Of a stretch of 64,000 nt of DNA, positions 49,376 through 62,418 are shown one piece after another. The notes beneath the pieces were generated by a model. It worked only from the letters and a program-made list of their open reading frames with translations. It was not told where the DNA came from and searched no databases. Origin of the DNA: Salminus brasiliensis (Eukaryota; Chordata; Actinopteri; Characiformes; Bryconidae); contig NC_132898.1 of the NCBI RefSeq assembly GCF_030463535.1, positions 23,593,162 to 23,657,161 of the forward strand. Direction: 5' to 3'. The position numbers were made by a program, and so were the translations under genes. The stretch's first letter is position 1, and every line of letters begins with the position of its first letter.

Positions 49376-52300
49376 TCATCCAGGTGTGCTGAAATTTTGC
49401 AGAGCCTCCTTTATCTTATCTCGGGCCAGTGAGTAGCGCTGGACAATCTGCCGGACATGGTCCTCCTCCTCTCTCTGCAGGATCCGCAGGAAGTTCCGCA
49501 ACTCAGGCAGACTGAACGCTTCCCACTGATGAATACAAAAGAACTGTACTGTCATTTTCACGAGTCTGTATTAAAGTCAAAACATTTAATTGATCCCCTT
49601 AGTTCCATCTGCCTAAATGTAGCTAGGAGGCTAGTGTAGCTAATTAGCATGATGTATGTCTAAATCCTCACACACTTACTGTATGTGTCTTCTGACACTG
49701 TATTACTGTATGTTATTGAGAACATGGACTATGGTGTGCTAACATGGGTTAAAACAGTAGCTACATTTTACTCCATCAGTTACCACTAAAAAAAGACTAA
49801 TTCAGACCACTACTGTTTCACTACGCTAATGTACACTATATGTCCAAATGTTTGTGGACACCCCTTCAAATGAATGAATTCAGCTACTTTAAGTTTTACC
49901 CATTGCTGACATAGATGTGCAAATGCACACACAGAGCTTGTCTAGTGTAGAGAGGTATTGTCAATAAAATAGGACTCTCTGGAGCTGATAAATATAAACC
50001 TATTGGTACCATTCCTAATGCCAGGTGTGGGCATTGAGCTGTGGAGCAGTGGAACTGTGTTCTCTGGAAAGATGGTCGGTGCTACTTTTGGGATGAGTTG
50101 GGGTGATGATCATCTAAAATCCTGACCTCACTAACACTTTTAACACTGTTGCTGAGTGCAATCAAATCCTCACACCAAGGCTCCAAAAAATCTAGTAGAA
50201 AGCCTTCCCTGGGCTTATAGTGTACTTTACTCTTAAGAGGTCCTTGAGTGATGCCATAGAAGAACCTTAAACTTGGTAAAGACACACGACATAGATCTAT
50301 AAGAGATTACTGAACACCTTCACACGGTTTAAGGAGAGTGTGTGGTGATGTAGGCCTGCAGATAGCACCAAGCTAATTGGCATAGTATAAGCTTCCATTG
50401 CTTTTTAAAGCTTCCAAGCTCCATTAGACTCGTAGCGCCAGTGTACAGCTACAGTAGTAAGCTTCAGACACTAGTATTGTGTTGGTTGATTGACTACGTT
50501 TTGAAATAAAGGGGTAAAGAGTAAAGGAACAGTTCAGTAGTGATCGCTCACATTGACCTCTCCCGTCTCGTTCTCTTTCAGCACAAAGCTCAGCAATTTC
50601 TCACTGGGGCCTGCACACAGACGCAGCAGCAGCGGACGCTCTTCATCACACAGCTTCTTCAGATACACTGAAAGAGAGAAAGAGAGAGAGAGAGACAGAG
50701 ACAGAGAGAGAAAGAGCCAATATGATGTTTATATGGCACGAAACACAGTATATTGATCCCCATAGGATTATATATGTATTTTGTTATCCACAGTTCAATA
50801 AAATCAATAGAAGTACTACATAATAGTCTCAAATGTGCACAATTTGAACTGATCTGCTAAAAGGGCCGCCCGCTGCAAAGATACTTTACTGACGCGGTGA
50901 TCCTCACACTCTACAACCAGTACAGAACTGAAGTCATGAAATCAGTGAAGAAGACAGGAGGAATAACTGTAATATGCGATTCATGAACATCCATCATCAC
51001 ACAATCTTTTGTCACCGTGACTGTGCATTTTATCACTGATTAGTGGCAGCTAGCATCTCATGTGCTCCAAAACAAGAGCAGTAAATTAGAGGCACATGGA
51101 TAAACATCTGGCTGAGCTGTAAAAGAGTGTAGCAGAGGAACGGCACACTAAGCTAAGCCCACACGCTAAACCAGGCCTCTCAGTGAGTGCTTAAGCTGTC
51201 CACTGTGTCAAGGCTACTAAGGTACAGCCCCACTGCAAAACATTCTAGTTGACTTCCAGCCACATCGCTTTTATTTGTTTCTTAATGAAATAAAAGGTAT
51301 TGGAAGTGAACTCACTGTGAATCAGTACAAACACTTTGCTTTAAATGGACCAGGTAGAGTCACACAATACAAATTGTGAGGTGCATTCAGATTCCCACCC
51401 TAATACACACCTATTCAGCCTACAGTAGCCCTGCCCATTCACTCTGGAGTTATAAGGAGTGTTTTAGCACAGTACATGGCAGCCAATCAGAATATCCGTC
51501 TTAAAGGCACAATCCTTTAACTGTAGGAGTCCTTTAACATGAGTAATATGGAAGATTTCCACAGTGTGCCGATGAACAACAAGCATGTGGAGGACAAAGC
51601 CATTAATATGAGCTGCAGTACTCAGGTGTACAGATGTCTCAGGATGAACAGCCCACCTTGGCCGTGGCGCTCGCTGCGCTCGAACAGAGCAAATTTGCCC
51701 GGGTTGTCCACCACAGTGAATTTGTTGAGCAGCGCGGTGATGACCTCTCTGACCCGTGTGTGTGAGCTGACGTGCAAGTGTTTAGCAGCATCTCTGGGGA
51801 GGTAGAAGGATGTCCTGCGGGTAAGCCCCACACCTTCTGGCCCTGAGGCAGAGGGGGAGGGGCTCCGAGGGGGCGGCAGGGACACGGGCCGGGACAGCTT
51901 AAATAGGACCTTAATGAAACCAGTGTAAGACCCATCCCGATTCTAAAAAAACAAACAAAGAAAAGAGAGAGAGAGCAGTTACCATGACAACATGCCAGAA
52001 GTGACCTGTCAATTCATTACAGAACATCTAGAACGCATTATATTAATATTTTTATTTTAATATATATTATTTATTATTATTATATAATACTGAATATAAT
52101 ATAATATTAAATATTATATTATATCTTTTAACCATATTTGATCGTTGTATATTTTAAAACGTAGAATGTGAAAGTTTAACTATTATAAACTACACAACAA
52201 AAGCATAGGTATATTGGTGTTTTGTTCAATATGTTAAGTATTTTAGGTAAAACAAGATATTAAATAATCAATAATACACTGTAACACCAAGTCATAGTCA

Positions 52301-54169
52301 TTTTTATCAACCTGGTTCTAAACTGATCACTTTTAACTACTACGAGCTCCGGGTTATTGATGACAGGTTCCATACCCAGGCTTGGCAAGCTGCCACTGTT
52401 GAGCCCTTGAGGAAGGCCCTTCACACTCTCTGCCCACCGCTCTGGGTGTGTGTGTGCCCACTGCCCCTAGTTCACTAGTGTGTGTGTTCACTACCACAGA
52501 TGGGTCAAATGTGGAGGACACATTTCGCTGTACATAATACAGTGACAAATACGTGCACCTTTACCTGAACCTTTTTTATTATTAGAGCAAATTCAAATAT
52601 TCTTCACTTAATTTTAGGGATCATTGTAATTTCATTTCATTACTTACTTATAATAATGCCACTTTATATTAAACATGTCCATCTATTTCTGATATTATGG
52701 TTTCTATGATGAATCATTTACAGACACGTGTGTGTGAGTGTATGTGCAGGGGTCACTCACCAGGACCATATATAGGTTGCTGTTGATCTGAGCATTGTAT
52801 TCTTTAACTTTCTGCTGGATCTCATTGATGGACAGTTCCTGCTTCCTCCAGTCGACTGGATCATCCTGCAGAGAACATAAAAAGGTTTCTTCAATCATTT
52901 TAGAAATACTGTAATACCGAAAACGTGCCACAGGGTGTCAGTAGAGAGGCCTTTGACTGCAATACCGATAACTGGCCACAGGGTGTCAGCAGAGATGCTG
53001 CTGACTGCATTACTGGTAAATCGCCACAGGGTGTCAGCAGAGAAACTGTGGCCGCAGTACAGGCAAGTCGATACTGGTGAGATAACCAAAAAAAAATAAC
53101 ACTGTAAAACGCAACAGCACCTACAAACAAGGTTTGGGGCTGATGATGTTATCATCATAATCGTATAAAACCCAAAACCAAATAAAACGCCCCCAAATAA
53201 TGGCCAATTTCAATTTAATTTATTGTTTATTATTCAAATCCTCAACACTTTAAGCTCCCTAATGCTGAAGCTGGCACCACTACAGATTACTGAACAACCT
53301 CATGTGATTGTGGAGTGTGTTGATGTTGGCAGGCAGTTGGCACCACTGGTCTACCAGTCCTGGTAATGGTTACTTAGCTCACCAGCTCTTTCCCTTTTCC
53401 TAATAGTGTTCTAAACGGTTGATCTGGTTGAGCTTAAGGTTTGGCCAATGTCTCTTTACTCTTACTTTTCAACAGTGGTAAATATTAGTACTAGCAGTAT
53501 TACACAGTTTATTAGAAATTCTATCCATATGTGTGTAATTAAATCAGTCGTTCATACACTACTGTATAACGTCCCTTCATGGATGTGTTTCTGTCTCCGT
53601 GTGCAAAATACCATATAATGCATTGTTATAACTGGTATTTGGATAGATTTGCCATAAAACACTGGTATGTAGGATTGTCAAACCAGTCAAGGTAAACTCC
53701 AAAGTCTTTTACTAACTGTTTGTTGGAAATGTTTGGGAATAGTGTCCAATTATAGCAATGTTTAACTGGGACACGGCCAACTCGGGTGTGACGTCATTCC
53801 CAGCTCCGACATCCAACTTCTGAGTTAAAGGGAAGGCAGCATTAGTACTTCTTCTTGTTTCTGTATAATCAGTCCTGTATATTAGTGATATCCTGCTGTA
53901 TAGAGATTACCTGAGCCTATGAATGACAAATGAATTTCAGAGCATGAATGTCCTGATAATTTGTGGAAATGACAAATAAACCTTGAGTTGAATCATGTAT
54001 GATAAGCGAAACTGGAGCTCAGTGGCACTCAAACATAATGTTCCAGTGTTGTGGATGAAACTGCTGTGAATGTCATGGCACGTTAGATGTGATTTTTCAA
54101 AACCCATCCAAATAAAAACTATGCACACACACACCACTGCAAGAGAAATTACTAAACAAAACAGTCCTT

Positions 54170-54210
<41 letters not shown>

Positions 54211-57200
54211 TGCACGCCTCACACACACTGAAGTGGAATCATCTATCCCACAAAGCCCTACCAAACACTTTTATACAACCCTACAGAGAATTATCCAAAA
54301 ACCTTCAGAACTAATTTCACTCCAGCCTCATTTCCAGCCTGCTCCAGACTTCTGGAAGAGGCCCCGTCTCAGCCTGCACTTTAAATGAGTAAACCTGTCA
54401 GTCTGACCCGAGGTCAGCTGTGTTCTGCTGTAACAGTGCAGATATGATCTCACAGAGGGGGAGAAAAGGCCAGAATAAAAGAAACACCCGTCACCGATTA
54501 GATCCATTCGACACAGTCTGACACTGACGCTTCCTGTAGAGGAAGGAAATGGCGAGTCCAGCAGATGGTCTATTGTCTGAAAGTGTGTCTGAGCGCGTGT
54601 CTGAGTGAGTGTGTGTGTGTGTGTCTGTGTGTTTTCTCCAGGGTGTTCCAGGAGTGCTGCCCCCATATGCTGAGGCCTATGTGTAATTAGTTTATAACTG
54701 AGACCAGCGTTTATGTTCAAGTCTGATCCAGTCTAACAGAGTTATAACAGAATTATGACCAAATTCTAACAGAATTATAACAGAGTTATAACAGTTAACA
54801 TCACTACAAACTACTTTCTTAACAAAGGGGTTCTTCCAGGGTTCCTTAATAAAGACAGTGGCTCTATGGAGAACGATGACAATCATGTGCAAGGTTAAAG
54901 CACTTTTCGCCTGTTCCTCTCTACACAGCAAAAAGGGTTCTACATAGTATTAAAAAGGGTTCCCTGACATGTAAAGAAAATGCTACTGTATAAAACATGT
55001 AATAAAATGTTCCTTTTTACTCTATACAAAAGATTTCCATGTATATGAAGAATCATTTAACAATATGTTTAAGGGTTCCTTAGTAAAGGCCGGTTCTATG
55101 TAGAACAGCAGCTACTAAAAGAACCATTTGAATACTGAAGTGGTCCTTTACCCGGTAAAAAGCTGTCACAGATGCATTCAAGTAGCTCTTTGAATTGTTG
55201 GGGTTCTATATAGAATCACTGCACTTAGTAGTGAATCCTTAAGGAACCCCCTTTTTTAATATGGTTCTTTAAAAATCACCCTTTAAAAATGATTCCATGC
55301 ACCATAAACGAGGTTCCACTACTGTTATGATAAAAAAAACAGTACTATATGGATTTTACTGCTTAAACTCTAAGGGTCTGTAACAGGGCCCACACTTCAG
55401 TCCCTGACCCTCATAAATACTTTATACATTAGTTTCACAGAAGCTCCTTAATAATTCATATCAGTTACTGAATAATAACACTGCAGTCATAGGGTTCTAT
55501 GGTGCACCAACATATTTTTCTGTGCTATCTAGAACCATAAACAATAGTTTAATTAGCAGTTAATCATTCAACCATTCAGTTGGACCTTTGGGTTGTTTTT
55601 GTTTTTGTACATAACTGTTAATTATATGCATAAAATGTAGTTTATTCAGATTTTGGCCTCTTTATTGCCCCCTGACAGACCTGGGGGCTCTTTTGGTTTG
55701 CTAATTTGTTTAAGTGCAGCTCATAGAGGGCTGTTCAGTCATCACATCTGTTATTCACACTGACAGCAGCCCTCTAACCTCTACCCCTAACACCCCACCC
55801 CACCCCACTCCACAACTCCCTATATATCCAATTCATCGGCGTGGAGCTTAATGAGGTTCAGATATGCAAATGCATCGTGTACGGTTTGTTCCACTGTGTT
55901 TGATAATCGGATTTACAGTTTGGGGTCAGAACGTGCAGAACGCAGGTCTGAACTGTACAACTCAACTGTACTGTTCTCCTGCTCCAACAATCAGATCTGC
56001 TCATCAGCAGGAGAACAGTAATCTGAGCGTCAGTGGAGCAGCCAGACTGAAAACTACTAAAACTGAGACCTTATTCACAATCACAGCCCATACAGTGTAG
56101 AAGATGTTTACTGTAGTGAATAAATACATTCATTAACACATACCTGGATGGATGCATGGATGCATGGATAAATGGATATATGGATGGATGGATGGATGGA
56201 TGGATGGAAAGGTAAATACATAGATAGACAGACAGACAGATGGATGGATAGCTGGATGATTGGAACGTTTGGGTGATTGGATAGATAGATAGATACATGG
56301 ATGGATGGATGCTTGGATGGATATAAGGACAGATGGATGGATGGATGAATGTGTAAAGCTAAAACAAAGCCAATCTAACATTTGACCAAACATTCAAGTT
56401 TTAAAATGTGCAATATTTGTGAAATATTTTTATTTTTTTTTTAGTTTTATTTTAACTGTATATTTTTATAAAGAAATAAATAGTTTAACAATAACAAATA
56501 GCAGCTATACATTAATAATCAATTAATGCAAAATATACTATAAACAAAAATAGTACAATAGTACATAAATATTAAATAAAGAAAAAAATAATATTAATAA
56601 TTATTATATATTTTTAAAATGTAATATATAAAAAAAGTAAATGTAAGAAATTGTGATTTCAGCAGTGCCTGGTGGTCCGGCTCACCTCATCTCTTGTGGG
56701 TTTCTTCCTGAAAACGGAAGTGTGTGCTGTGTAAAACTGCTGGAGTTCCTGCTCTGAGTCGGAGTCAGTGCTGCAGTATCCACTGCTTGAGCTGCTCCAC
56801 GACATCACGCACAAAACACACTGACACACCAGGACCCACGCTGGACTGCTCCTTTAACTGTTTCCACAGTGATGATGCACTGAGAGCAGCTGCAGCTTAA
56901 TGCAAGCTCCTCCCCTTTCAGGATTAACCCCTTCCCACATGCCCCCCACCCAATCACAGGGTTTACTACACCAGGAGGGCCCACTGCTTCCATAACAAAC
57001 AATAGCTAATAAAAGTTCTGGATAATACTGAGTAATAAATGCAGGTTTTACAGTATAAATGATGATGTAATGCTGTTATTCTAAGTTGAAACATGCATTA
57101 AAATGAATCTTATGGCTCTTTAAAGTAAAATGAACAGAACTCATCTTCCAGTCTTTAATATTCATTGACCTTATCAAAGCATTTAAGCTCTGTTCAGCTC

Positions 57201-60200
57201 TGTGGAGACGTTTACATTTGTGTTCATAGACTAAAGTATGCCCCACCGTGTTCTAAACCACATCCATTTACCAAACTGTGTTTACAGAGATGAGGTTGGT
57301 GACAGTCTAAGATCAGTGTTTGTTAGCATCATTAGCATAGCATCTCCTGTTGTACACTAAAGAAGCACACCTCAGACAGCAAACATGTTTTGGCTGACCG
57401 ACTGCAGTGGAGTCAATGATCAATCATGATAATCTGATTTTTCCCTGACCTGCCCCTTTAAACCAGTCCAGGAGGGCCAGTGTCTAGCAGTTTGATGATT
57501 TCTCTGCTCAAACACACCCGGTTCGAATCATCTGTTAACAGCCAGACGAGTTGGAGAAGAAATGACTAAATCACTTTCTGCAATAATTCACCATATCTGT
57601 GCACACAGCACATGGTTTCTCTTTGTTTGTGTGTGCGCGTGTGTGTATGTGTTTGGCTGAGTTCCTATCCTTAGTGGGGGTAATTAGCTTTACCTCACCC
57701 CAGCTGTCTGCACTACTGCCCCTCCACCACTGTGTGTCTACAGAGATCCAATTACACCCACTACTTCCCTACATCACTGCATTATCATAACAGGACACGG
57801 TAGGCCACCATCACACTGAGGTCTGTTCCCCCACCACTGATCATCTACACACACCAGTCTTCAAGGCACAGTAACAGCCTGTTTAATGATGAGGCTGTAT
57901 GGAAATGGGGCCTATGTAAGAGTAAATATTGACTAAGAGCTTTAACCCCTTAAAACACCTATGGCCTGTCGGTGGACCCCAAAAGTGTTATTACAAAGTT
58001 CTATTACCAAAGAATAACCCCACCAGTTTGTACAGAAGTCCCTGTAATTACTAAGTAATACACCTTAGTGTGTAATAAGCCTTTCTACATTGAAGGGTTA
58101 AAGGAATATACTCTATTAAGGCAGACTCAGTATTCAGAGTGGATGTGTGGATGGACAGGATCAAGCTAAGCCTGTAATACAGATATACTGCATTATATGC
58201 AGAAATGCTGAAGTGAGTGTGGATATTTTTAATTTTTTTAGTTTAGGATTGAAACTGAACAGCTGCTGTATTGTCAGGTTCCCTTTCACTTCTCCTCATC
58301 AGCAGAGCTGTAAATCAAGCATGCCGTAAATTGAGGCGCCCAAGGGGGGATAACTTGCTCCACCCCTTCCATATGACACTGTGGGGGTTTAATCATGAGT
58401 TTCATGTTTCTGTTCAAAGAGAATTTGACAAATGGGTGGCTGTACTTGTCATCATTCCAGGATTTTTATAATTTAATAATGAAAATCTAATAATATTTAA
58501 TAGTTAATAGTTATTTATTTAGTCAGTTTTGGACAAACCTACATTTCTCAGGCTTCTGAACAAAATTTTAAAAAATTCTAATTCAGTCTGACGGGTCCAG
58601 GAAACTGGTCTTGTGGTAGAGTACTAGTCCTTTTTAAGTTTTGGTGGCAACAAGAGGGGTACATTTATGTAAATGCTAAAGAGAAAGCTGACTAATCAAG
58701 ACAGTGCCAGCTAAACTGGCTTTCCCACTGGTCCCACTGGTCCCAGACTTTACTGGTAGAACTGAAGGCCTAATTGTCAGATTAACCACCAACACAATTA
58801 GGAACTGACAAAAGTATCAACTCATCGTGTCCTGAATTCCAGTGGATGAATACATCACTCTAGTCCTGGAGAACAGACGAGCTCAAACACTTGCTGAGGT
58901 CTGTGACGAGCTTTAAATTTAGCTCTGACTGTTTCTGTTTAATCTAGAGTGGGCAGGTGCATAGCTGTCAGCTTTGTGCTAACATGCTTTTACAATTCCA
59001 TAGCAAGCGAGTTTTGACACGCTAACATATGATGAGTTTCCCAAGCCAAAATTATCATTATGATACAGGTGGACTTTCCTTTTAAGACCAGGTTTTGGTC
59101 TGAACTAAAGGCAGAGCTCTAACAGTAATGATTCCCAACTGATATTATCGGTTAACGTTATTTTCAGCCATGCAAAATCAATAGGGTTTAGAAAAATTGT
59201 TCGAGTCTTACATACACACCAGTGTTCAGGAGCAGGTCTGAAGAAGCGCTGTTGAAGTAGGTCTGACTGTAAGTGAAGTTTCTTACCACGTTAGTGTCCG
59301 TCTCTATGTCTTCGCTGTAGTCCGGCTGTCCAGCTGCTGCCTCAGTGTGCAAACTGCAGTCCAACTGGATGAAGGGACGGCAGCGGAAATGACAGGTGTA
59401 TCTGCAGTCTGGACACAAGCACAAACACGCACACACATAAATGATGTGTAGGTTGCATAGGCCCTACCTACAACAAGCCTTTCTGTATACTATCATCAAT
59501 GTTCAGGGGCTAAAGACATTAACTGATTTGGCTATTTGTACAGTTTTTGAGCCTCTGGAGGCCCTTAGGTTCCTGGCAGATACTCAGATGTGAGTAAAAA
59601 GGCTAGGATAGGATCCAGTTTAGGCCACAGAGTGCACCCTTTATACTGCAGTGCCATCTAGTGGTGAAAACACATACAACCTTAAAGAGTGATTTTTAAT
59701 TACAGCATAAATCAGTTTTTGAGTATTTGAGTATAGTGGGGGTTGGTGTGAAAATCTGAACAAATTCTTTGTTTTCTGTCTGGGTACGTTTTTCTACAAC
59801 AGAGTGTTTCACACTAACTCCGCTCTGAATTACTCTAAATGGTCACATTTTAATTAGCATGCAGGACATTTAGAAAATCAGTGAATTTCCCCTTTAAACA
59901 TTTGGCTCAGATGTCAATGATTAATTCATCTGTAGTCTGTTGCTGTGTGTATGTAACCCACTTTAACTCTCCTGGCTTTAGGCAACAACATTACACTTTC
60001 TTAAGGGAAACTAAATGACACTATTTTGTTACAGTGCATGCAGAACAGTTGTAAGACTATCCTGCTTTTGCTCTCAAATATCCCTGAACTGCAATTTCAT
60101 ATTTCAGAAAGTACGCACACAGAGCTTTTGCCACATATTTAGCTCTTTTGGCAGTTGTAACACACCAAGACACATGTAAATGTCAACAGCCCATCAGAGC

Positions 60201-62147
60201 AGAGCCCACCATAAGTTAAATCAGAGTGTTTCAGCCTGAAGTAAAATAACAGGGAGTTAAACAGGCCTGTTAAACCACATCTGAGCATTTTCTCATCCCA
60301 ACCAAAGTGAACATCTAACATCCTGACCTCACTAATGCTCTTTTTACTAAATGCAATGAAATCTTTACAGCCATCCTCCAAAATCTGACAGTAGAGACAG
60401 TTACTCCAACACAAGCAAGATCAACTAGAAATAAATAAAAAATAACATATAATATGACGAGTGATGCTTAATATGACTGAGTGCCTGATGTATCAAGGTG
60501 AAAGGGTCAGTTCTCTTTCAGGCTCACTTTAAAATGAGGTCTCGCCAAAAATGCAAGACCCACCTTCCGGTAGTTATTCCGGTTTACTGCTGGATGTCTA
60601 ATAAATTCAACAATCCAATTCTTCTCAAGTTGAAACAAGAAATCTCGTGCAAACTGTCTCTCTGTTTTTGTCTCTCTCTCTCACACACACACACCAGTAT
60701 CAAACATGGTATCTATCTAAACATCCCTTTCCTATTGGCCTGAGCTTCCTCAGAGGCAGCTATCTGTGTCCGTCCTGTGTGTGTGTAGCAGTGATTAAAC
60801 ACAAACCTCAAACCTTTCAGGTCCACACGAATATCTGCCACAAGCATGTCACATTCACACATACACACACACACTCTCTCTCTCTCTCTTATCAGGCTTC
60901 TCCCAGACCTACTTCTTTTTCTCTTAAATCTGAAGCCTGTGGAGAAAATTGAACCCTATCTAGACGATTTGAGAAGAAGCAGAGGCTGCTTTGCTCTAAG
61001 CCTCCAGATTTAACTAATTATCAAGCCTTTCATGAAATGAGCTTGGCGTGTGTGTGTGTGTGTGTGTGTATGTGTGTGTGTGTGTGTTTGTGAGCAGCTA
61101 AGCCTACAAACAGTTTACAGTAATGAACTTCCAGCACTGGAATTGACAGACACATTTACACTTTCTCTCTCAGCCATAACATTAAAACCACCTGCCTAAA
61201 GTGTAGGTCTCCCTTGTGCCATCCAACCAGCTCTGACCCAATGAGGCATGGACTCCACAAGACCTCTAAGTTATGAATCGTTAGCAGCAGATCCTCTAAG
61301 TCCTGTAAGTTGTGAGGTGGGACCACCATGAGCATCAATGAGCCTTGGGTGCCGGTTCATCGGTTGTCCTTCCCATGACCACTTTTGGTAAGAGCTGACC
61401 ACTGCATACCCAACCTGCCTGATGTTTCGGAGATGCTCTGACTCGTCTCGCCATTGCACTCTGGTGTTTCAGATTCTTACGCTTGCCCATTTTTCCTGTT
61501 TCCAACACATCAGCTTTAAGAACTGGCTGTTCACTTGCTGACTAATATATGAATTCACGGCTTGACAGGTGCCATTGGAACCAGGTCATAAATGTTATTC
61601 ACTTCAGTGAATCGGTGTAGATGATCAGCCAAGACTTGTTGGGTGTCTGTATTTTGCTTCTTTAGTTTCACATGTAGCTAATGAGTTGTTCATGAATCTC
61701 AAATAAACCCTATATATAAACCTGCTAATTGTTGTGATATATTGTTATGGTATAGGTATTTTTTGTTAGCTACATTAACCTCATAGCTTCAAATTGCAGA
61801 CATCAAACATGACTTATCTGTCACTTTACACCAATAGCACAGCTGTTTTACTCACAGACGCAGCGCAGGCTCTGCTGGTAAAGCCCCCAGATGAATTCTC
61901 CGCACAGGTCGCACCAGGTTAGCTGGGTGTAGCTGCAGGGCTGGAAATGGTGTCCTTCTCCGCCTTTACCACTGACCCACCGTGCATTTTCCAAACTCAC
62001 AGAATCGCCCACCAATCTCACGGCGAAGGGCTCTGGAACTTTCGCCTCAGGCGGCTGCAGTATTGTGGTGGGTCCACTGGGGGGCGCCAACTCAATCCCA
62101 TCGTCAGGGGTTAAATCCTTTAGTTCAATCAGCTCCCACTTGGCCAT
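49376..62147 (-). CDS. rassf1: RASSF1, isoform A reading frame, 6 coding exons
   Basis: Ras-association scaffold acting in MST/Hippo signalling, microtubule binding and apoptosis. Isoform A exons: 62147-61856, 59408-59287, 52865-52761, 51942-51657, 50667-50552, 49525-49376, in total 1071 bp and 356 aa (human 340). A complete C1 zinc finger is present: H66, C79, C82, C96, C99, H104, C107, C115, exactly HX12CX2CX13CX2CX4HX2CX7C. It spans exons 1 and 2. Exon 3 codes the linker with [11 protein letters not shown]. Exon 4 has a proline-rich stretch, then [18 protein letters not shown] opening the Ras-association domain (about 213-305), which exon 5 completes. The last exon is the SARAH coiled coil (about 310-352). 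The ATG lies seven bases after a TTAG acceptor that follows a TG repeat. A second first exon for isoform C lies in the 6.4-kb intron 2. Confidence 0.95.
49838..50245 (-). mobile_element. MITE-like fish repeat in rassf1 intron
   Basis: Opens with ACACTATATGTCCAAATGTT and continues as the reverse complement of the 18.3-kb family, in the intron before the last rassf1 exon. Confidence 0.7.
52352..52562 (+). repeat. SINE-like repeat
   Basis: Ends in GGAGGACACATTTCGCTGTAC and GACAAATACGTGCACCTTTACC, shared with the 63.3-kb copy. In rassf1 intron 3. Confidence 0.65.
52925..53075. repeat. 48-bp tandem repeat, 3 units, beside rassf1 exon 3
   Basis: GCCACAGGGTGTCAG recurs at 52927, 52975 and 53023. 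The exact 48-bp period keeps an ORF open on the minus strand. The array lies 60 bases upstream of the exon 3 acceptor. Confidence 0.85.
54172..54207. repeat. CA microsatellite
   Basis: About 18 CA units in rassf1 intron 2. Confidence 0.95.
56145..56345. repeat. GGAT/AGAT tetranucleotide array
   Basis: Mixed GGAT, AGAC and AGAT tetranucleotides in several short blocks, 340 bases downstream of the rassf1C first exon. Confidence 0.9.
56686..56805 (-). CDS. rassf1: RASSF1 isoform C alternative first exon
   Basis: A 40-codon open frame begins [20 protein letters not shown] and ends KPTRDE at a GTGAGC donor, in phase with exon 3 (52865). It matches the human RASSF1C first exon (TWSSTTSSGYCS, then an acidic stretch and FTARTSLARRP). 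It sits between exons 2 and 3, exactly where mammals keep it, and yields a 258-aa protein lacking the C1 domain (human 270 aa). It needs its own promoter, expected at about 56.81-57.0 kb; no TATA box was obvious there. The short N-terminal extension of the human isoform is not in frame upstream here. Confidence 0.9.
60280..60405 (-). mobile_element. MITE-like fish repeat fragment
   Basis: A fragment of the 18.3-kb family in reverse orientation: AACATCCTGACCTCACTAAT and CCTCCAAAATCT. Confidence 0.55.
61045..61088. repeat. TG microsatellite
   Basis: TG run of about 20 units with two interruptions in rassf1 intron 1. Confidence 0.95.
61165..61640 (-). mobile_element. Tc1-like transposon remnant, internally deleted, near full ends
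   Basis: Starts with CAGCCATAACATTAAAACCA and ends near GATGATCAGCC. Minus-strand codons give SSYQKW and RLIDAHGG, then directly [14 protein letters not shown]. The catalytic core is missing. Best preserved copy of the family in the window. Confidence 0.8.
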
Positions 62148-62155
62148 TTTGTGTC

Positions 62156-62156
<1 letters not shown>

Positions 62157-62195
<39 letters not shown>
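62157..62195. repeat. CA microsatellite at the rassf1A splice acceptor
   Basis: About 17 CA units. On the transcribed strand it is a TG run that ends in TTAG, the acceptor seven bases before the isoform A start codon. Confidence 0.95.
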
Positions 62196-62196
<1 letters not shown>

Positions 62197-62418
62197 AAAG
62201 GTCACTCTGTTGCTTTACTATAGAGCTATTGCCAGATAACTAGATAACAGTGAGTCACACAGCGTGAGAAACCACATTACCAAATTTAGAGATCACTGAA
62301 CACCGCAAAACAGTTTCAGGAAAATGTAATGGTGGTAAGTGTAAGCTTCTATTATTAGAATCAGACATGCTGGCGGTTTTTAGACGCACTGCTCAGAAAC
62401 AACTCAGAAACAACTTAC

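Noticed and set aside
52895-53158. 87-codon open frame with repeated ADTLW motifs
   Set aside because: It is the translation of a 48-bp intronic tandem repeat and is not a protein repeat.
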